Assembly: GCF_012911975.1 (NCBI RefSeq)
Contig: NZ_SMDQ01000008.1
Coordinates: 1-64,000 of the forward strand
Length of the DNA: 64,000 bases
Direction: 5' to 3'
Origin: Nodosilinea sp. P-1105
GTDB lineage: Bacteria > Cyanobacteriota > Cyanobacteriia > Phormidesmidales > Phormidesmidaceae
Shown here: positions 36,890-46,633 of the stretch, piece after piece
How the letters are laid out: the number at the start of each line of letters is the position of its first letter
Position numbering within the stretch: the first letter of the stretch is position 1
Made by a program: the position numbers and the translations under genes
The notes under the pieces: model-generated
The model's input: the letters and a program-made list of their open reading frames with translations, nothing else
Database searches by the model: none
What the model was told of the DNA's origin: nothing

Positions 36890-37384
36890 ATGACAAAACA
36901 GCTCATTCTTTTTCGCCATGGCAAGTCAGACTGGAGTGCCAGCTACGGCAGAGATCACGATCGCTCTGTAGCAGAACGGGGCGTAAAAGCCGCAAAGGCT
37001 ATGGGCAAACAACTGGCGATCGCAGGCAAAGTCCCGGATTTAGCCATTACCTCCTCTGCGGTCAGGGCTCGGACGACCCTGGACATAGCGATCGAAGCCG
37101 GGCAGTGGTCTTGCCCCACCAACATTACAGATGACCTCTATGAAGCCTCCATAGATCAGGTGCTAGAAGTGATTCATCGGGTGCCTAACCACTACAGTTC
37201 CCTGATGCTAGTGGGGCACGAACCCACCTGGTCTGATGCCGTGTCCTATTTCACCAAAGGGGGGGCGGTACGTATGCCCACAGCAGCGATGGCCTGTTTA
37301 GAGTTTGAGGTAGCGACCTGGCTCCAAGTCGGGTATGGCCGGGGTACGTTACTCTGGCTGCTACCCCCTAAGCTACTCGGTTAG
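36890..37384 (+). CDS. SixA-type phosphohistidine phosphatase (histidine phosphatase)
   Basis: A 164-residue histidine phosphatase superfamily member. The catalytic RHG motif is LFRHGKSDW near residue 10. The second His is in LMLVGHEPTWSDAV, typical of SixA-like enzymes. SixA proteins remove phosphate from phosphohistidine in phosphorelay or PTS proteins; a small-molecule substrate is also possible. Start ATG 36890 (MTKQLILF). It is convergent with the MerR-like gene, 12 bp apart. Confidence 0.87.
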   Translation: MTKQLILFRHGKSDWSASYGRDHDRSVAERGVKAAKAMGKQLAIAGKVPDLAITSSAVRARTTLDIAIEAGQWSCPTNITDDLYEASIDQVLEVIHRVPNHYSSLMLVGHEPTWSDAVSYFTKGGAVRMPTAAMACLEFEVATWLQVGYGRGTLLWLLPPKLLG

Positions 37385-37396
37385 AGGCCTAAGCAA

Positions 37397-37876
37397 TTAC
37401 CGGGATCGCAGCTTTTCTCTAAAGCCATCGATATCTATAACCTTTGCCCCCTTAGTCTCAGATATCACTCCGCTTGAGCTAGCGTCATAGGGGTCAAGGG
37501 GAGCTAACACAAATTGACCCATGGGGCTGTTTCGCTTGCCGGCTAAATAAATCAGTTGTGGCGTGGCATGACTCCCCGGGCAAATCCAGGTGACCCCAGT
37601 CGGACCAATAATCAGGTGTTTATCTCGCAGGCTGCGATCGAAGCCGTGGTCGTCAAAGTACTGGATAATTTTGCGTATGGCTTGAAAGGAGAGATGTTGT
37701 CGCAGCCGACTAATGGCTCTGATTTCTAAAATTTGTTCCCAAGAATAGAGCACGGTGGGCCGCTGGGGTAACCCCGCCCGCTGGGGCACAATAATGCCGG
37801 TCTTTTCTAAATAGGCCAACCGGCCTAAACTACTGCGGGCTAACACAATGGCATGGCGGCGAGGGAACCAGTCCAT
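37397..37876 (-). CDS. MerR-like helix-turn-helix regulator
   Basis: A 159-residue protein. The N-terminal 80 residues look like a MerR-type winged helix (GRLAYLEKTGIIVPQRAG; YSWEQILEIRAISRLRQHLSFQAIRKIIQYF). The remaining residues (LIIGPTGVTWICPGSHATPQLI) form no recognised effector domain. This short MerR-like family is frequent in cyanobacteria. Target and signal are unknown. It stands alone, convergent with the SixA-type gene. Confidence 0.72.
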   Translation of the reverse strand: MDWFPRRHAIVLARSSLGRLAYLEKTGIIVPQRAGLPQRPTVLYSWEQILEIRAISRLRQHLSFQAIRKIIQYFDDHGFDRSLRDKHLIIGPTGVTWICPGSHATPQLIYLAGKRNSPMGQFVLAPLDPYDASSSGVISETKGAKVIDIDGFREKLRSR

Positions 37877-38196
37877 AGCAATGGGCTCCAGACATAAACG
37901 CTATATGTAGGGGCAATTTTTATTACTCTACGCTACAGGAGTGGATCGATCGGGATTGGCGATCACATTTCGCTGAGGCTGAAAACCCTATGACCAAAAA
38001 CAAAACGGGGATCGCCCCAGGAACAGGGATCCTGTTATCTGTCAATTTTTATTAAGGCGCGAGTCGATTGCAGTCTTTCTGTACTACTTAACATCCCACG
38101 GCATCAGTCACCCATCACCTGTCACCCATCACCTGTCACCTAACCCCTGTCACCTAACCCCCTTTGTCAGGGAAGTTATCCTTCTGCCAGGCTAGG
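37877..38196. other. Intergenic region with CACCTGTCACC-type simple repeats
   Basis: The stretch 38107-38161 is a degenerate tandem of cacccatcacctgt / cacctaacccctgt. Further on, ttctgccaggctaggctag (38182-38200) resembles the right end of the CTAG-ended element, so a decayed third copy is possible. No gene is seen. Confidence 0.45.
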
Positions 38197-38454
38197 CTAG
38201 CCCCCACTCACGGGGGGGATCAGCACCACCTCATCGCCATCGTGTAGGGGGGTATCGGCGGCAACAAACTGCAGGTTCAGGCCCAGGCGAGTGCGATCGC
38301 GCCAGGGTGATAGCTGGGGATGATCGGCTAGGGCGCGATCGCGCACAGCCCCTACAGTTGCCCCTTGGGGAAAGCACCACTGTATTTCTGGCACCCCGTA
38401 GGCCTCTTGATAGATGGCAAACAACTTTACGTTTACCGTCAGTGGCTCAGACAT
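38197..38454 (-). CDS. moaD: MoaD/ThiS family sulfur carrier
   Basis: An 85-residue ubiquitin-fold protein ending VLIPPVSGG, the diglycine tail that is adenylated and thiocarboxylated by MoeB. DGDEVVLIPPVSGG is the molybdopterin synthase small-subunit signature. It would supply sulfur for molybdopterin synthesis with MoaE, which is not in the window. ATG 38454 (MSEPLTVNVKLF) is preferred; the in-frame start at 38475 adds seven residues. Confidence 0.85.
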   Translation of the reverse strand: MSEPLTVNVKLFAIYQEAYGVPEIQWCFPQGATVGAVRDRALADHPQLSPWRDRTRLGLNLQFVAADTPLHDGDEVVLIPPVSGG

Positions 38455-38522
38455 AGCTTCAGGGGTTTCCATCACACGACAAATCTACAGGGAATATCTA
38501 GGGTGGGGATGCTGGATTCCCC

Positions 38523-38867
38523 TCAGCGGGGGGCATCGGTCCCCAGTAGACGGGCCACCACCGACTGCAACACCGGGGCAAAAGCCTGTAATACTGGCGA
38601 CAAAATCACCACACTCCCCGCCGTAATGATGATCGTCCGAGCTGTGCCCAGGTTGTCTCGGGTGAACTGAAAAAACCGCTCATCCCAACGCTGCACTTCG
38701 GCTTTCAGGTCCTGCCGGCTCTGCTCCAGCTCGCCCTTTAGATCCTGCCGGCTCTGCTCCAGCTCGCCCTTTAAATCCTGCTGGCTCTGCTCCAGCTCGA
38801 TCCTCAAATGGCTAATCTGTTGGGCGATGTCAGCCAGGGTGGGCTCCTGCTGCGGGGTGTTCGTCAT
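38523..38867 (-). CDS. Coiled-coil membrane protein with 11-residue repeats
   Basis: A 114-residue protein. Residues 15-65 are a charged coiled coil with near-identical 11-residue repeats (LEQSRQDLKGE), encoded by 33-bp DNA repeats. A hydrophobic C-terminal segment (TIIITAGSVVILSPVLQAFAPVL) could be a membrane anchor. It resembles small cyanobacterial coiled-coil proteins annotated as hypothetical; no function is recognised. The number of repeats may vary between strains. Confidence 0.7.
   Translation of the reverse strand: MTNTPQQEPTLADIAQQISHLRIELEQSQQDLKGELEQSRQDLKGELEQSRQDLKAEVQRWDERFFQFTRDNLGTARTIIITAGSVVILSPVLQAFAPVLQSVVARLLGTDAPR
38709..38800. repeat. 33-bp tandem repeat within coiled-coil gene
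   Basis: Near-perfect copies of a 33-bp unit containing ggctctgctccagctcgccc (at about 38717, 38750 and 38783, the last most diverged). Each codes for 11 residues of coiled coil on the minus strand, in frame. Confidence 0.85.
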
Positions 38868-38978
38868 AAATCCTCCAGCGCTAATCTCAATTCTAGAACG
38901 GTTTCACTATCGGTAACGCCGCTTCAGTTCCCGCCAGTTTCGGCCATAGTGAAAACGATCATAGGCTCAGGTAACGCG

Positions 38979-39911
38979 ATGACACCTTCTTCTCTATCCC
39001 CGTTGTATTGGCGTTGGCCCCGCCATTTACCCCTGTGGGGAGTCATTCTAGGGGCAACCCTGACTGCTGGTTGTGCCGATGTGCCAGAGATCGTCTTGAG
39101 GCAAGACGCCGATACCGAGATGGCTGTGCTCAGTGATGCCGCGCCTGCTCAGTCGAGTCCAGTTCCCCCCGCCAATGGAGATTTCCCTGGGCATGACATC
39201 GGTCAGCTGACCCCCCAACTGGTGAAGCGGGCCAGCCTGGAACTGTTGCTAACAGATATTGATGACGCTGTCGAGCAGGTGCAAGCAACGATGCAGGCGG
39301 CCCAGGGCAACCTGCTGACTTTACAGGATCAGCGCTCGGCAGCGGGAGTGGCTCAGCAGGTGTCGATCACCCTGCGGGTTCCCCAAGCAGAACTCGATGC
39401 CACCCTGCAACGGTTGCGTAGCCTGGGCACAGTGCAGCAGCAGTCGATTACCGCCGAAGACGTGTCTAGCCAACAGGTCGACTTAGAGGCCCGCCTGAAA
39501 AACCTGCGTCAAGCCGAAACCGCCCTGCTAGAAATCATGGCACGATCGGGGGAAATTGCCCATGTGCTAGAAGTGGCGCGGGAGCTCAATAGCGTCAGAG
39601 AGTCGATTGAGCGTCTGGCCGCCCAGCAGCAAAACCTGGAACGCCAGGTGGCCTTTGCCCAGATCCAGCTGTTTCTGGCCAGTCCTGTCCCAGCCATGTC
39701 GCCCCTGCGACCGGTTCATGAAACTCTGGATAGCACCTGGCAAATGGCCACCCAATCGGTGCAGGCTTTTACCGTCACTGGCTTAAAAATAGCCCTCTGG
39801 ATTCTGGCCTATAGCCCCTACTGGCTGCTGCTGCTGGCCATGGGTTATGGGGGCTATCGTCTTTGGCAACGTCGTCCGCCCCAGACGTTAGCACCAGAAA
39901 CAGACCACTAG
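38979..39911 (+). CDS. DUF4349 domain lipoprotein
   Basis: About 310 residues. N-terminal signal with lipobox LTAGC ([12 protein letters not shown]), so probably a lipoprotein. The DUF4349 domain ([21 protein letters not shown], a [20 protein letters not shown] strand, [26 protein letters not shown]) spans residues 80-260 with a long coiled coil. A C-terminal transmembrane helix ([19 protein letters not shown]) follows. Function unknown. ATG 38979 gives a proper signal peptide; the frame is open back to 38808 without a signal. Its end overlaps pheT by 4 bp, convergently. Confidence 0.83.
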   Translation: MTPSSLSPLYWRWPRHLPLWGVILGATLTAGCADVPEIVLRQDADTEMAVLSDAAPAQSSPVPPANGDFPGHDIGQLTPQLVKRASLELLLTDIDDAVEQVQATMQAAQGNLLTLQDQRSAAGVAQQVSITLRVPQAELDATLQRLRSLGTVQQQSITAEDVSSQQVDLEARLKNLRQAETALLEIMARSGEIAHVLEVARELNSVRESIERLAAQQQNLERQVAFAQIQLFLASPVPAMSPLRPVHETLDSTWQMATQSVQAFTVTGLKIALWILAYSPYWLLLLAMGYGGYRLWQRRPPQTLAPETDH

Positions 39912-42367
39912 CTGCGAAGGGTAACCCCAAACTGCTTCTCCAGGGTGGTGCGCACCTTTTGATGCACCGGCTCCACCGCATCATCAGTCAGGGTTTTGTC
40001 AGGGGACCGGTAGACCAACCGAAAGGCCAAACTGCGCTGCCCCTGGGGTACCCCTTCTCCCCGGTACTGATCAAATAACGCCACAGACTCCAGCAGTTTA
40101 CCTCCGGCCTTACGCATGGCCGCTTCCAGATCAGCGACAGGGGTTTCCAGGGGAGCGTAAAAGGCTAAGTCGCGATCGCTGGCCGGAAAGGTCGAATAAG
40201 GGACAAACTTCACAGACTTTTGCAATCCTGGCACCAGGCAAGTTTCAAGTACCTCCCAGTTCAGCTGAAACACATACACCTCTGCCGGTAGCTGCCGCTG
40301 TTGTTGCAGTTGGGGATGCAGTTGGCCAAACCGGCCTAGCTCCAGTCGGCCCCGCACCCATAAGGTGGCTGTGCGACCTGGGTGCAAGCGTGGATCACTG
40401 GCATCGGCACGATAATCTACGGTTAACCCCAGCCGCTGAAAGACGCCAGCCAAAATCCCCTTAGCCTCGTACCAAGTGAGGGGCTGTTCTTGGCCACTGG
40501 TGACCCACTGGCTGGACCGTCCGTCTCCGCCGACAATGCCCCCTACCGCTTTAACTTCATGAATATCCTGGTCGTCTTGCCAAAAAATGTGGCCAATTTC
40601 AAAGCCGTTGAGGGGGCCGTTGCCCTGGTTCAGGTTAAATTCGTAGGCCTCAATTAAGCCATCAATCAGATCCTGGCGCAGGGCCGAATACTCGGGAAAC
40701 AGCGGATTAGCCAGGGTCACCTGGCGATCGGACACCGGCTTAGTTAAGGAATAGTGCAACAGCTCCGTTAACCCGGCAGCCCGAAAGGTTTCCCGTACCC
40801 GCCGGCTCAGAGCCGCCTCCACCGACAGGTAGCCCCCCGCCGACTTTTGGGGTAGGGTATCGGCAAAATGATTGTAGCCATACAACCGAGCCACTTCCTC
40901 AATTAAGTCAATCTCCCGTTCCAGGTCACGGTAGCGGTAGGGGGGCACTGTCACCGCCCAAGTCCCGGCCACGTCCCCAGGGATCACCTGGCACCCTAAG
41001 GTTTCTAGCAAAGGCTGAATCCTATCTGCCGGTATGGGTTGGGGCGTATCCCCCAGGTTCACCACCGGCCCCAGCAGCTGGGTTACCCGGTCTAGCCGCA
41101 GGGTGATCACCCGCTCCGGTAGGGCCTCCCCAAGGGGGGTCGTTCCCACCGTCTGAGCCACCACAGTGGCTCCGGCCAAGTCTTGCAGCAGCTGCAACGC
41201 CCGGTTGCACGCCAACGGTAGCTCTGCCGGGTTCACCCCCCGCTCGTAGCGGGCCGAAGCTTCGGTACGTAGCCCTTGATTGCGGGCCGATCGCCGAATC
41301 ACTGCGGCATCAAAATAGGCGGCTTCCAGCACAACAGCTTGGGTATCATCCCCCACTTCCGTCGCCTCTCCCCCCATCACCCCAGCTAGGGCTACAGGCT
41401 GATCATTAGCGGTAATCAGTAGGGTTTCAGGCTGCAGCTGGCGATCTTGGCTGTCGAGGGTCACCAGCGATTCCCCCGGTCGGCCATAGCGGACCCCCAG
41501 GGTCAAACCTTTGTTGCCACTGGCCGCTAGCAGTCGCTCCCGATCAAAGGCATGCAAGGGCTGCCCCCACTCCAGCAGCACGTAGTTGGTGATATCCACC
41601 ACATTGTTGATGGGCCGGGTGCCAGAGGCCTGGAGACGCTGCTGTAACCAAAGGGGGGATGGGGCCAGGGTAATGTTTTCCAGAACAGTGCCTATATAGA
41701 TAGGACAAGCTTTCTCATCCTTGAGCTCGATGGCAAGCGTCGGATGACTAACCGCCAGGGGGGGAGCATCCGTGGCGGGCAATCGCAAGGTAGCCTCAGT
41801 AATGGCTGCTACTTCCCGCGCGATCCCAACCATACTCAAGGCATCAGCTCGATTAGCGGTGGAGGTCACATCTAAAATCACGTCGTCTAGACCCAGCAGG
41901 GGCCGCACATCTTGCCCCGGCTCCAGGGCTTCTGACTCAAAGGCATCGACCTCAAAAATATGGATTCCTTCAGACTCTTTAGCTAACCCTAGCTCCGCCA
42001 AAGAGCAAATCATGCCAGCCGAGGGCACCCCCCGCAACTTACGAGGCTTGATGGTTAAATCGACCACGGGCAAGTAGGTATCGACGGTGGCTACAGCCAC
42101 ATAGGCATCGGCCCGCACATTGGCTGCCCCACAGACAATGGTGGATGGCTGGGCTTGGCCAATGTTGACCTGGCAAACACTGAGTTTATCGGCATCGGGG
42201 TGGGGGGTACGCTCCACTACTCGCCCCACCACTACCCCATCTGCCCAGGTGCGTCGGTCTTCAATGTCCTCTACTTCAAACCCTGCCATGGTCAGGGCAT
42301 CAGCCAAATCTACTGGCGACAGCTGGACGGTAACCAATTCATTCAGCCAGTTCAGGGAAATACGCAT
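39908..42367 (-). CDS. pheT: Phenylalanyl-tRNA synthetase beta subunit
   Basis: An 819-residue beta subunit of the (alpha-beta)2 enzyme. It begins [12 protein letters not shown] with the OB-fold tRNA-binding domain ([20 protein letters not shown]). Then come B3/B4 editing-type domains ([19 protein letters not shown]), B5 and a catalytic-like domain. The C-terminal FDX-ACB anticodon-binding domain is at the end ([13 protein letters not shown]...). Full length. pheS is not in the window, which is common in cyanobacteria. Monocistronic. Confidence 0.96.
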   Translation of the reverse strand: MRISLNWLNELVTVQLSPVDLADALTMAGFEVEDIEDRRTWADGVVVGRVVERTPHPDADKLSVCQVNIGQAQPSTIVCGAANVRADAYVAVATVDTYLPVVDLTIKPRKLRGVPSAGMICSLAELGLAKESEGIHIFEVDAFESEALEPGQDVRPLLGLDDVILDVTSTANRADALSMVGIAREVAAITEATLRLPATDAPPLAVSHPTLAIELKDEKACPIYIGTVLENITLAPSPLWLQQRLQASGTRPINNVVDITNYVLLEWGQPLHAFDRERLLAASGNKGLTLGVRYGRPGESLVTLDSQDRQLQPETLLITANDQPVALAGVMGGEATEVGDDTQAVVLEAAYFDAAVIRRSARNQGLRTEASARYERGVNPAELPLACNRALQLLQDLAGATVVAQTVGTTPLGEALPERVITLRLDRVTQLLGPVVNLGDTPQPIPADRIQPLLETLGCQVIPGDVAGTWAVTVPPYRYRDLEREIDLIEEVARLYGYNHFADTLPQKSAGGYLSVEAALSRRVRETFRAAGLTELLHYSLTKPVSDRQVTLANPLFPEYSALRQDLIDGLIEAYEFNLNQGNGPLNGFEIGHIFWQDDQDIHEVKAVGGIVGGDGRSSQWVTSGQEQPLTWYEAKGILAGVFQRLGLTVDYRADASDPRLHPGRTATLWVRGRLELGRFGQLHPQLQQQRQLPAEVYVFQLNWEVLETCLVPGLQKSVKFVPYSTFPASDRDLAFYAPLETPVADLEAAMRKAGGKLLESVALFDQYRGEGVPQGQRSLAFRLVYRSPDKTLTDDAVEPVHQKVRTTLEKQFGVTLRS

Positions 42368-42817
42368 AACGAGGACTAGGGTTGACTCGGGTGAATATGG
42401 GGAACGCTATATCTAGCCCAAACATTCTACCCCCTAGCCTCCGCTGTCTGGGAGGTGTCGCGAGGCGGGAGCCAGGGATTTTCTTTGCCAAAAGTCTATT
42501 GATCCTGGCCCCCTTTAGCGTGATCCCCAGCCTTAGACCGTTGACTGGGCTGAGCCAATGATTAAATTCATGGAGTTTTCACATTGACCACAGATTTCCA
42601 TCAGAAGTGTGTATCCCTGCTAATGAATGCTTTAACCCCTCTCTGAAAGAGGGAACAATTAGGCTAAGGTGGCAGTATCTTTTAGGGTAAACCGTAACAA
42701 TGGGCTGTGTTGTTACCCCGATGGGGTTTAGCCTCTGACTGCCCTGGAAACTGGCCGCCTTCCATGAATGCCTAGTCTAAGTTTGGCTAACGTCTGACAC
42801 CCACCCCACTGGGCCGC
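42368..42817. other. Intergenic region upstream of the SpkB-type kinase with structured stretch
   Basis: It separates pheT and the kinase gene (divergent). It carries the inverted-repeat cluster at 42661-42743 (listed separately) and a small hairpin ccctct/agaggg near 42637-42653. I see no tRNA or mobile element in the rest. Confidence 0.45.
42661..42743 (+). promoter_or_regulatory. Candidate structured RNA leader (nested/crossing stems)
   Basis: aggctaa (42661-42667) pairs with ttagcct (42728-42734); ggcagt (42671-42676) pairs with actgcc (42738-42743), crossing the first pair; gtaacaa/ttgttac (42694-42700 with 42710-42716) and cccc/gggg (42716-42719 with 42723-42726) form inner hairpins. 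It lies 75 bp before the kinase start. It may be chance, or an RNA leader or operator array. Confidence 0.3.
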
Positions 42818-44416
42818 ATGAGCTACTGTATCAATCCCGATTGTCCAAAACCTAAAAACCCACCCACAGTAAATCAGTGTCAGGCTTGTGGGTCACCGCT
42901 TTTGTTGCGCGATCGCTATCGGATGATTCGCGCCCTAGGACGAGGTGGTTTTGGGGCTACATTCTTGGCCAGGGACGAGGTCTTACCTGGTAAACCCCCC
43001 TGTGTGATCAAGCAATTATGTCCCTCCACCGAAGCCCCCCAAGTGCTGGATATGGCCCGGGATTTGTTCCAGAGAGAAGCGAAAATTCTCGGCAAAATTG
43101 GCAACCATCCCCAGCTGCCCCGGCTGCTAGACTATTTTGAAATTGAGCAAGAGTTCTTCCTAGTCCAAGAATTCATCAATGGTGCCACCCTACAGCAGGA
43201 AGTTAAGCGGGGCGGACCCTTCACCGAAGCAGGGGTCAAACAGTTCCTGAGCGAAATTTTACCCATGGTGCAGTTCCTGCACGAAAGTCATGTTATCCAC
43301 CGAGACATTAAGCCAGCCAACATCATTCGCCGCCAGCAAGATAAAAAGCTGGTGTTAATTGACTTTGGTGCCGTTAAAGACAAAGTTAGCCCTGTACTGG
43401 CCAACAGTTCCGAACAAACAGCCCTGACCGCCTATGCGATTGGCACCCCAGGCTATGCCCCGCCAGAGCAGATGGCCATGCGCCCAGTCTATGCCAGCGA
43501 TATCTATGCTTTGGGGGTAACCTGCATCTATTTGTTATCGGGCAAGGCACCTAAAGATCTAAACTATGACCCCACCACCGGGGAAATGCTATGGCAAAGC
43601 AAGGTACATGTCAGCGATCACTTTGCTAAGGTCTTGCAAAAAATGCTGGAGATTTCAGTCCGCCATCGCTACCAGGGGATTGAGGCTATCCATCGCGATC
43701 TGGATTTGGAACCCTACTTAGAAGGGCTAGCCCATAATATGGCTTTCCCGGCCCAGGGGGTTTCTCCTCTAAATGGCCATAGTGGCAGCCATGGCTCCGT
43801 CCCTAGCCCCATGTCTCAACTGGGTAGTAGTCATTCTGGCGGTTCCCCCTCCTCTCGCATGGCCGCAGCGATCCGGGCTCGACGGGAGCGAGCCAGCTCT
43901 CAATCTGGACCCACCGGCGGGCATCCCCGGAATGGGTACAGCTCCCTCGCCGGGGCTCAGTCTGCCAAGATGCCCCATCGGATTCATCCCATGACCGCCG
44001 ATGATATTAAGCAAAAGTACACCAAGGGTCGTCGTGATTTTTCGCTGCAAACATTTAAAACACTTGATCTACAGCGTACCTTCTTGGAGGATATCAACTT
44101 TAATCAGTCCAAGTTACCCAACGCTAATTTCCAGGGCGCTGATCTGAGCAAAGCTAACTTTGGCCGGGCTAATCTGAGCCGGACCAGTTTCCGCAATGCC
44201 AAGTTAGTTCGGGCCTATTTCAACTATGCCAACCTGGAAGGGGCTGATATGCGGGGTGCCGACCTTCAGTATGCTTGCCTGTCTAATGCCAACCTGCGGG
44301 GGGCTAACCTATGCGGGGCAGATTTGTCTGGAGCCCTGGTGTCCGATGATCAGTTGGCCCTGGCACGGACAAATTGGTCCACGGTATTGCCCAGTGGTCG
44401 GCGTAGTATTCCCTAA
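42818..44416 (+). CDS. spkB: SpkB-type serine/threonine kinase with pentapeptide repeats
   Basis: A 532-residue protein with the SpkB architecture. An N-terminal cysteine motif (CINPDCPKPKN, NQCQACGSPLL) is followed by a Hanks-type kinase (residues 30-290: GRGGFGATFLARD, CVIKQL, HRDIKPANI, LIDFGAVKD, GTPGYAPPEQ), a Ser/Gly-rich linker, and about 16 pentapeptide repeats at the C-terminus (ADLSKANFGRANL...). In Synechocystis, SpkB is linked to oxidative-stress signalling and needs its Cys motif. ATG 42818 begins MSYCINPDC. Its 3' end is adjacent (1 bp) to the convergent AI-2E-type gene. Confidence 0.92.
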   Translation: MSYCINPDCPKPKNPPTVNQCQACGSPLLLRDRYRMIRALGRGGFGATFLARDEVLPGKPPCVIKQLCPSTEAPQVLDMARDLFQREAKILGKIGNHPQLPRLLDYFEIEQEFFLVQEFINGATLQQEVKRGGPFTEAGVKQFLSEILPMVQFLHESHVIHRDIKPANIIRRQQDKKLVLIDFGAVKDKVSPVLANSSEQTALTAYAIGTPGYAPPEQMAMRPVYASDIYALGVTCIYLLSGKAPKDLNYDPTTGEMLWQSKVHVSDHFAKVLQKMLEISVRHRYQGIEAIHRDLDLEPYLEGLAHNMAFPAQGVSPLNGHSGSHGSVPSPMSQLGSSHSGGSPSSRMAAAIRARRERASSQSGPTGGHPRNGYSSLAGAQSAKMPHRIHPMTADDIKQKYTKGRRDFSLQTFKTLDLQRTFLEDINFNQSKLPNANFQGADLSKANFGRANLSRTSFRNAKLVRAYFNYANLEGADMRGADLQYACLSNANLRGANLCGADLSGALVSDDQLALARTNWSTVLPSGRRSIP

Positions 44417-44417
44417 T

Positions 44418-45587
44418 TTAGGATTGGCCAATTTCCACCGGGGTTTCTTCTCCGGTAGGTAGAACAATCGTTTCAGCGCTATCGCTATCGGCATAGCGTA
44501 GCGACCCTAGGGCCTCTTTAATCACCACCGCTGCGGGTACGGCCACAATCACCCCTAACAATCCACCCACCCTGGCCCCTGACAGAATGGCAATAAACAC
44601 CCAAAAGGGATTCAGCCCGGTGACACTACCCAAGACCCGTGGCGCTAAACCATTTTCCACCAGTTGCTGTATCACCACAGAGGCAATCAGCATCGGGATG
44701 GCAATTTTAATATCCCGCAGTGCCACTAACAGGGTAACGATAATCACCCCCACCGTACCGCCGAAGGGAATCAGGGCAAGTAGTCCTACCATTAACCCAA
44801 ACAAAGAGCCAAAGGGAACATTCAGGAGCCCAAAAATTAACGTTAGGGCTGTACCAAAGCAACTGGCTACAATCAGCTGGCCCAAGAAGTAGTTACGGAA
44901 GCTCTGGCGCAGCGTACTGGAAAAGGGACCCTGAATTGGACCAGGAAGAAGTCCGACGAGGCCTTGCCAGACTTCTTCTCCATGTTGCAGCAAATAGAAG
45001 GTAAGGACGATGGTCAGCACCACATCCAGCAGCTTGCTAGCGGTGAAAAAGGCCACATTGAGGGTAAGATTCAAGGCTTCCCCAGCAATGGATTGAATTT
45101 CTCGCTTGAGGCGATCGCTGGTCTGACTGATCAACCCATCTAGATTCACCGGCCAGCCCCATTCGGCAAACTGGCTGTCTAACATCATCAGCTGGTTTTT
45201 GCCGGAATCAAACCACTCAGGCAACTTTGTCACTAACTGCTGGGCTTGATCGATCACAAAGGGTAAAACAGTCAGGGCTAACCCGGTCACGGCCACCAAA
45301 GTCAGTACCAACACCAATAAGGCGGCTTGGCTACGCTTCAGCCCAGCCTTTTCTAACCGAGCCATGGGGTAACTCAGCAAAAAAGCCAGCAGGGCGGCAA
45401 TCAGCACGGTCACCAAGATGGAGCGAAAATAACCAAAAATGATGGATACGGCCCAAACATTCAGTACCAGCAGTGGGGTAGCTAGCAAGACGACGGTGGA
45501 CTGGGCAATGGGGGTAAGCTTGTCCCACCAACGAGACAGCCAACTCTTGGACACAGGTTTACCAGATGGGGTCATAGACTCAGCCAC
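44418..45587 (-). CDS. AI-2E family transporter (PerM-like permease)
   Basis: A 389-residue polytopic protein of the AI-2 exporter/PerM family: paired N-terminal transmembrane helices (VVLLATPLLVLNVWAVSIIFGYF), a large soluble loop (QAQQLVTKLPEWF...), and later helices with FGLLNVPFGSLFGLMVGLLALIPFGGTVG and the C-terminal PAAVVIKEA. Family substrates range from autoinducer-2 to Na+/H+ or lipids; this copy is undetermined. The start MAESMTPSGKPVSKS may be Met1 or Met5. Confidence 0.9.
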   Translation of the reverse strand: MAESMTPSGKPVSKSWLSRWWDKLTPIAQSTVVLLATPLLVLNVWAVSIIFGYFRSILVTVLIAALLAFLLSYPMARLEKAGLKRSQAALLVLVLTLVAVTGLALTVLPFVIDQAQQLVTKLPEWFDSGKNQLMMLDSQFAEWGWPVNLDGLISQTSDRLKREIQSIAGEALNLTLNVAFFTASKLLDVVLTIVLTFYLLQHGEEVWQGLVGLLPGPIQGPFSSTLRQSFRNYFLGQLIVASCFGTALTLIFGLLNVPFGSLFGLMVGLLALIPFGGTVGVIIVTLLVALRDIKIAIPMLIASVVIQQLVENGLAPRVLGSVTGLNPFWVFIAILSGARVGGLLGVIVAVPAAVVIKEALGSLRYADSDSAETIVLPTGEETPVEIGQS

Positions 45588-45862
45588 AGGGCCATAGAGA
45601 TAGGTAGTGGGTAGGGTGCTTTACACATATGATTCTAGGATGAACCTCTCTCGGCTTTTAGGGTAAACCTCTCTTGGCTAGAGTAAGCTCGATCTGAGAT
45701 GAGGCCAATGGTAGGAAGGCCATCAATTTCTGCCTTTTCTGGAAAATTCAGTGCTTGGATCGGCGGTTATGGGGCTAATATGTAAACAATTTATAACAAT
45801 TGTCGATTAACTCCTATCGCTCTGATTGCTTTTTATTTTTTTATTTTGCTTCATCTTCCTGA

Positions 45863-46594
45863 ATGAGTTCTATGGTTGCCGTTCCCCAGTTCTCCCACTC
45901 TAGTTTCAATCTCAAGCAGGTTCATCCCCAAAAGGTGGTGGTTTTGGGGGATAGCTTGGTGTATGGGTTTGGCGACCCAGAAGGGGGCGGTTGGGTAGAG
46001 CGTCTGCGTCGTCAGGCTATGGTGCCAGGACACCCCGGAGCCGTTTTCTATAACCTGGGTGTCCGAGGTGACGGGGTTAACCAGGTGATGCAGCGACTGC
46101 ACCACGAATTTCGTCAGCGGGGCGAAATTCGCAATCGGGTGCCTGACTTAATTGTCTTGTCGGTGGGGGTGAATGATTCGGCCCGAGTGGGCCGTCCCCT
46201 AGGGCGTAATTACACGAACTATGACGAGTTCCAAGACAAGATTGGGGCTCTAGTCGCCCAAGCGCGTCAACTCTGCCCAGTATTGTTTGTAGGCATGACA
46301 CCGGTAAATGAGTCAGCGATGCCCTTTGCCGAAGTGTTGCATTACTCTCATAGCGAGCAGTGGCGCTATAAAGAGGCCACCCAACTGGCCTGCACCCACT
46401 ACAACATTCCCTATTTGGATGTTCTTAACCTTTGGCTAGGGCGGGGAGATGCCTGGTGGCAGCCCTGCTTGTGTCCGGATGGTTTACACCCGAACGTGGC
46501 CGGTTACCGAGCCTTGCTCAACGATATCCTAGCCTGGGATGCCTTTCAGGCGGCGGTCGATTTACACCCTATCCCTCAGATGGCCTCAAGCTAG
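45863..46594 (+). CDS. SGNH/GDSL-type lipase/esterase
   Basis: A 243-residue GDSL hydrolase without an obvious signal peptide. Catalytic blocks in order are VVVLGDSLVYGFGDPEGGGW (Ser), NLGVRGDG (Gly), VLSVGVNDSAR (Asn) and CPDGLHPNVAGYRAL (Asp-His). It would hydrolyse an ester or acyl substrate of unknown identity. ATG 45863 is used. The AT-rich upstream region carries a gtaaacaatttataacaatt stretch but no identified operator. It is convergent with the diguanylate cyclase gene, 39 bp apart. Confidence 0.88.
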   Translation: MSSMVAVPQFSHSSFNLKQVHPQKVVVLGDSLVYGFGDPEGGGWVERLRRQAMVPGHPGAVFYNLGVRGDGVNQVMQRLHHEFRQRGEIRNRVPDLIVLSVGVNDSARVGRPLGRNYTNYDEFQDKIGALVAQARQLCPVLFVGMTPVNESAMPFAEVLHYSHSEQWRYKEATQLACTHYNIPYLDVLNLWLGRGDAWWQPCLCPDGLHPNVAGYRALLNDILAWDAFQAAVDLHPIPQMASS

Positions 46595-46633
46595 TATCGG
46601 CCAATTTCCATTGGGGCCAATGCTCTGCAAGGC

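Noticed and set aside
38107-38161. cacctgt simple repeat as a CRISPR array
   Set aside because: Repeats are contiguous and degenerate with no unique spacers.
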